Of a stretch of DNA of 64,000 nt, positions 61,217 through 64,000 are shown piece by piece; position 1 is the first letter of the stretch; each line of letters opens with the position of its first letter. This DNA is from a virus. The notes beneath the pieces were generated by a model, which saw only the letters and a list, made by a program, of their open reading frames with translations, made no database searches and was not told where the DNA came from. The stretch covers positions 36,896 to 100,895 of the IMG/VR virus record IMGVR_UViG_3300007512_000015. One strand, written 5' to 3'. The translations under genes and the position numbers were made by a program.

Positions 61217-61263
61217 AGGCGGTAAACCGCCTATCAAACACGGACGGTGGTAGCAGAACCACC
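61217..61263. promoter_or_regulatory. Two inverted repeats in a divergent region
   Basis: AGGCGGT-AA-ACCGCCT (61217-61232) and GGTGGT-AGCAGA-ACCACC (61246-61263) lie between divergent genes. Could be operators or a leader structure. Confidence 0.45.
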
Positions 61264-61280
61264 TGATCCCTTGGAAGAAG

Positions 61281-62459
61281 ATGGAAAACCCCTCCTCTAA
61301 TCGCGTAGCGACTGCCTTTTTACGGAAGGCCCGTCACAGCATGAAGATCAGGGGCATGAGTCCCATCGACATGCTGGGCCGGATACGAGACCTCTCCGAT
61401 TTGATCAAAGGTGGTGCTGACCATCTGTGGGAGGGGCGCAACACCCCTGATCCCACGCCTGCCCAGGTGAAGGCTTGGAGACAAGAGCGTAAAGCTCTCC
61501 TGGAGTTGTTTGGTCAGTTCGAGTTGGGTGCAGTGCATCTGCATGACATCAAGGACTGGAAGATGTACCAGAAGATGAAGGTGGCCTATGGCGGTTATCC
61601 GGGCGGCCCCGGTCAGTACGGGGACGCAACCGAGGACCCAAGCATCTACCATGAAGAGGAGGTGGACCCCTGCGAGGAGAACCCCGAGTACATCGGCATG
61701 TCACTGGATGATGTAGTTGGGTGTGCCCCCGATGCGGTCGATGATTGGATGGAGGCTGCCGAAGGCGTCATGGCAGGCTTGAAAAGGCTCGGGTTCAAGG
61801 TGCGCGAGGGCAAGGATTGGCACGAGGACGGTCAACTCAGGATGAGGATTTTCATCCAGGGGCCGCTCGGAAAAGCCGAGATCGACATCACAGGGAACAT
61901 CGACCCCAACGGACAACTCAAGAGGGGCTGGGGTCTTTACGCTGGGATCGTGAGGGGTGCCGACTGGTGGGACCTCAAGCATCTCAAGCACGGTGAGATC
62001 GAGATGGACGGCGGCAACGTCAGGCGGTTCGTCAAGAAGGTCCTGGAGGTCTGGGCTGACGGTGGCATGAACCGCACCCGGAGGGCTTCTTCTAAGGCCA
62101 GTGCCGAGAGGGTCGCTGCCGCTTTCTTGAAGCAAGGATCATGGGAGATTCACAAGGAGTGGCAGGCTGCGTATCGTTCAGGGATGGGCGACATGCAGAA
62201 AAGATGGACCGCCCTACTCAATAAAGCAGGGCGACAGTTCAAGAAGGACGACTGGAAGCTGGAGCCTCAAAGCTGGCTTGGCCACTACAACCACGGCTCA
62301 GATGGCGCTCGCATGGACGGGATGTTGTTTTTTGAGGATCTCCGCAACGAGGCACGAGGCACACGCGAGACCGAAGACTGGCTGGAAGCGAACCTTGGCC
62401 TCAGCTACAACCTGACGGGTCGCGGCTACGGCAAGTGGTCCTTGAGCCTTGAAGAATAA
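61281..62459 (+). CDS. Virion-region protein with two R-V-A modules
   Basis: 392 residues; TTGGAAGAAG precedes the ATG. Starts with SSNRVATAFLRKARHSM; a second copy, SSKASAERVAAAFLKQGSW, lies at ~270-288, splitting the protein into two halves. Middle has acidic MDGGN-type and helical parts. Function unknown. Confidence 0.58.
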   Translation: MENPSSNRVATAFLRKARHSMKIRGMSPIDMLGRIRDLSDLIKGGADHLWEGRNTPDPTPAQVKAWRQERKALLELFGQFELGAVHLHDIKDWKMYQKMKVAYGGYPGGPGQYGDATEDPSIYHEEEVDPCEENPEYIGMSLDDVVGCAPDAVDDWMEAAEGVMAGLKRLGFKVREGKDWHEDGQLRMRIFIQGPLGKAEIDITGNIDPNGQLKRGWGLYAGIVRGADWWDLKHLKHGEIEMDGGNVRRFVKKVLEVWADGGMNRTRRASSKASAERVAAAFLKQGSWEIHKEWQAAYRSGMGDMQKRWTALLNKAGRQFKKDDWKLEPQSWLGHYNHGSDGARMDGMLFFEDLRNEARGTRETEDWLEANLGLSYNLTGRGYGKWSLSLEE

Positions 62460-62470
62460 GGGAGTTCAGA

Positions 62471-62686
62471 ATGTCTGAAGCAGGAATGGTTGCATGTAAG
62501 ATCGGGCTTCAAGCTCCCGTAGCCGCCCCCGGCTGAAATCAGTTGGGCGTAGCTATCGCCGCTATGGGCATCAAGATCGACAACGCTACGATTGCCCAGC
62601 ATGTCTGGGACGGTATCAAGTCCGGTTACACGGAAGTAGACAGCCTGAGTGAATACCTGTGCCGGGAAATGGGCGCGGACGGCTAA
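62471..62686 (+). pseudogene. Small frame interrupted by an in-frame TGA
   Basis: GGGAGTTCAGA-ATG gives 21 residues, then TGA (62534-62536). The same frame stays open for 49 more codons (GVAIAAMGIKIDNATIAQHV) to a TAA sharing CTAA with the opposing gene. It could be two short genes (second from ATG 62564) or one gene with a nonsense change. Confidence 0.45.
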
Positions 62687-62967
62687 CCCTCGACCATGTT
62701 CAGGAGCACTTGCTCCCCTACTACGTCCTCGATGGTGTCTGCGATATGGCACGCGGCCTCATCCAAGATCGTATCGGGTGCATAGTGGGCACGCGGGGAC
62801 GGGACCCACTGACTCTTGAACACAGTGACCCAAGCAGCCGTGTTCTCGTTGTACTTCTGAATCATCGTGCGGATTCGGTTCTTACGGGCCTCAACACAGC
62901 ACCGCAACGGAAGCACTATCTCTACGTCTTTGACGAGGTACGAAGTCTCCACCCACTTCGACTTCAC
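62683..62967 (-). CDS. Unknown small protein
   Basis: 94 residues from GTG. Alpha/beta (VEIVLPLRCCVEARKNRIRT), helical end. Shares a CTAA stop with the plus-strand frame. No family. Confidence 0.5.
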   Translation of the reverse strand: MKSKWVETSYLVKDVEIVLPLRCCVEARKNRIRTMIQKYNENTAAWVTVFKSQWVPSPRAHYAPDTILDEAACHIADTIEDVVGEQVLLNMVEG

Positions 62968-63072
62968 AGAGCAAATCCAAAAACTTGAGCGGCTGGCATA
63001 TACACCTCGGGGAGTCAGCCCTTTTGAATACGGTTTTCGCCGTTCAGAAAGACCCCCCTCTGTGGAGGCGCT

Positions 63073-63501
63073 TTATCTCCAGAGTTGAACCGTAGGGGGC
63101 TTGCCTTCGCCTCCCCAGGAAACCGACACAGCGATTCGGATGTAGCCTTTCCATGCTCGAATCTCCATTTCGTTGCCGACCATCCCTTCGTACCGATTCA
63201 TTCCACCACGGCCCCATCCTTCCTTCTTCAGCTTCTTGATCTTGGCCAAGGCGCGGGCCATAGCATCCCACTCCTCCTTCACCCTGACCTCATGCGTGAC
63301 GACCCTGGTCATGGACTCAAGCGTGTACTCGTGCCTGCCCGTTTGGCTGTCTACGCCCTGGTAGATGAAAGACCGTGTCCAGCCCTTTGCGGTCTTTTTC
63401 AAACCTGAAAGGATAGTCCTACGCTCCTCCGAACCTTTGGGGAGAGTAGAAGCGAGTCGAATGAGCTTCTTACGATCAGATCCGGTAAGGGTTTTAGACA
63501 T
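63073..63501 (-). CDS. Duplicated-start protein A with LIRLA module
   Basis: 142 residues. Starts MSKTLTGSDRKKLIRLASTL then PKGSEERRTILSGLKK. The 5' leader and first codons are nearly identical to the gene at 63574. Body is basic, alpha/beta. Function unknown. Confidence 0.6.
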   Translation of the reverse strand: MSKTLTGSDRKKLIRLASTLPKGSEERRTILSGLKKTAKGWTRSFIYQGVDSQTGRHEYTLESMTRVVTHEVRVKEEWDAMARALAKIKKLKKEGWGRGGMNRYEGMVGNEMEIRAWKGYIRIAVSVSWGGEGKPPTVQLWR

Positions 63502-63513
63502 AGGGGATTTCCT
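63435..63513 (-). repeat. Direct repeat copy 1 (gene start and leader)
   Basis: The leader (GGAAATCCCCT-ATG) and the first ~20 codons closely match the copy at about 63800-63878, with scattered substitutions. Confidence 0.65.
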
Positions 63514-63573
63514 ACAGGGTGTTTGTACTTGTGTCGGGGCAATAGGGAATCAACCAAGTTCGCGGAGCCATGC
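63502..63573. other. Short repeat-bearing intergenic region
   Basis: 72 bases containing a GGGCAATAGGGAA element (~63538) that also occurs near 63905; it is the leader of the upstream repeat unit. No gene. Confidence 0.5.
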
Positions 63574-63864
63574 TTACTTACCAAACGCACCGCGAATGTC
63601 TCGGAAAGCGAGTTCCACAGCAGCTTCAGCCAGACGGTAAGCGTCTGGGCCGTAGACCCCATGCTTCTGCAAAGCAGGGTACATCACGTCGTACCATGCT
63701 TTCTTGGGTGACAGTCGCGCAGTCTTGTCGGTTTTTGGCTGAACCACACCCGAAGCCTTAGACAATCCAGCGAGGATAGCCTTACGCTCGGGGGAACCCT
63801 TCTCCATCGTGGAGGCGAGTCGAATGAGGGTTTTTCGATCTGAAGCGGTGAGGGTTTTAGACAT
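63574..63864 (-). CDS. Duplicated-start protein B with LIRLA module
   Basis: 96 residues. Starts MSKTLTASDRKTLIRLASTM then EKGSPERKAI. Near-identical start to 63073 but an unrelated C-terminal part (AWYDVMYPALQKHGVYG, YRLAEAAVELAFRDIRGAF). Confidence 0.6.
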   Translation of the reverse strand: MSKTLTASDRKTLIRLASTMEKGSPERKAILAGLSKASGVVQPKTDKTARLSPKKAWYDVMYPALQKHGVYGPDAYRLAEAAVELAFRDIRGAFGK

Positions 63865-63878
63865 AGGGGATTTCCTAT
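63800..63878 (-). repeat. Direct repeat copy 2 (gene start and leader)
   Basis: Second copy of the leader plus N-terminal module shared with 63435-63513; a GGGCAATAGGGAA element lies just beyond, near 63905. Confidence 0.65.
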
Positions 63879-63919
63879 ACGCAAGGGATTGGTTCTACCT
63901 TTGCTGGGCAATAGGGAAC

Positions 63920-64000
63920 CTACTGGTCAGTCTTGGGACGGGCGTCCTGCTCACTCTTGTTGAAAAGGTCGCCCTGTTCCCCCAAGCGTTGGAAAGCAGC
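63920..64000 (-). CDS. Partial gene at the window end
   Basis: Only the last 26 residues are inside the window (AAFQRLGEQGDLFNKSEQDA then RPKTDQ and TAG). It runs off the right edge; function unknown. Confidence 0.5.
   Translation of the reverse strand, partial: AAFQRLGEQGDLFNKSEQDARPKTDQ

Noticed and set aside
50126-62536. General TGA recoding (TGA read as an amino acid)
   Set aside because: TGA ends many clear genes here (for example the portal and 33608-34033), so a genome-wide code change does not fit; only local events remain possible.
1-64000. Frequent GATTC/GAATC words such as CTGAATCAG
   Set aside because: They caught the eye, but no count against a background was possible, so no claim is made.
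1-64000. CRISPR arrays, tRNA genes, insertion sequences
   Set aside because: No regularly spaced repeats, no cloverleaf-like sequence and no transposase motifs were seen in the gaps; a formal tRNA scan could still find one.

Overview
This window looks like part of a large tailed-phage (Caudoviricetes) genome or a close relative. Genes are tightly packed, most starts have GGAG-type ribosome binding sites, and many neighbours overlap by 1-8 bases. It encodes a large terminase, a portal protein and a capsid-maturation protease. No tRNA, rRNA, CRISPR array or transposase was found. The host cannot be named from sequence alone, but sigma-like and NusG-like genes plus a complete bacterial-type clamp loader point to a bacterial host whose RNA polymerase is reprogrammed. 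No major capsid protein, lysis gene, DNA polymerase or replicative helicase was recognised. They probably lie outside the window or are too divergent to see.

Layout. (1) 14-15108, minus strand: virion or internal-protein block. It holds the capsid protease, a 1713-residue fusion (nucleotidyltransferase + PAP2 phosphatase/haloperoxidase + topoisomerase IB), several large unknown proteins and a beta-helix tail-type protein. (2) 15170-38730, mostly minus strand: transcription control (sigma-like, NusG-like), clamp loader (DnaX-like, delta, delta-prime), sliding clamp, TOPRIM primase, a split SbcC plus SbcD, RecA, RuvC-like resolvase, SSB-like protein, PD-(D/E)XK nuclease, RecD-like helicase, class II ribonucleotide reductase and a pair of DUF2589-type proteins. 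A two-gene plus-strand island lies at 33608-34824. (3) 38807-41358: a gene whose ribosome binding site lies in a perfect hairpin, a long non-coding leader, and a second sigma-like gene. (4) 41583-55901, plus strand except one gene: packaging and head block with terminase, portal, a Dps/ferritin-like protein and a C39-type cysteine protease. (5) 55962-64000: short accessory genes on both strands, many built from recurring short sequence modules.

Working together, the replication block could give the phage its own processive clamp system, recombination machinery (RecA, SbcCD, RuvC, RecD) and deoxynucleotide supply, steered by phage transcription factors. The most unusual features are the giant multi-enzyme fusion in the virion block; short recurring modules (R-V-A-x-A-[FY], L-I-[RK]-L-A...P...L, FNADxIG) at termini and domain borders of many virion-region proteins near a capsid protease; the SbcC gene split at its zinc hook; the full clamp loader; and several in-frame stops or frameshifts in accessory genes. 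All functional statements are read from motifs by eye; no database search was run.
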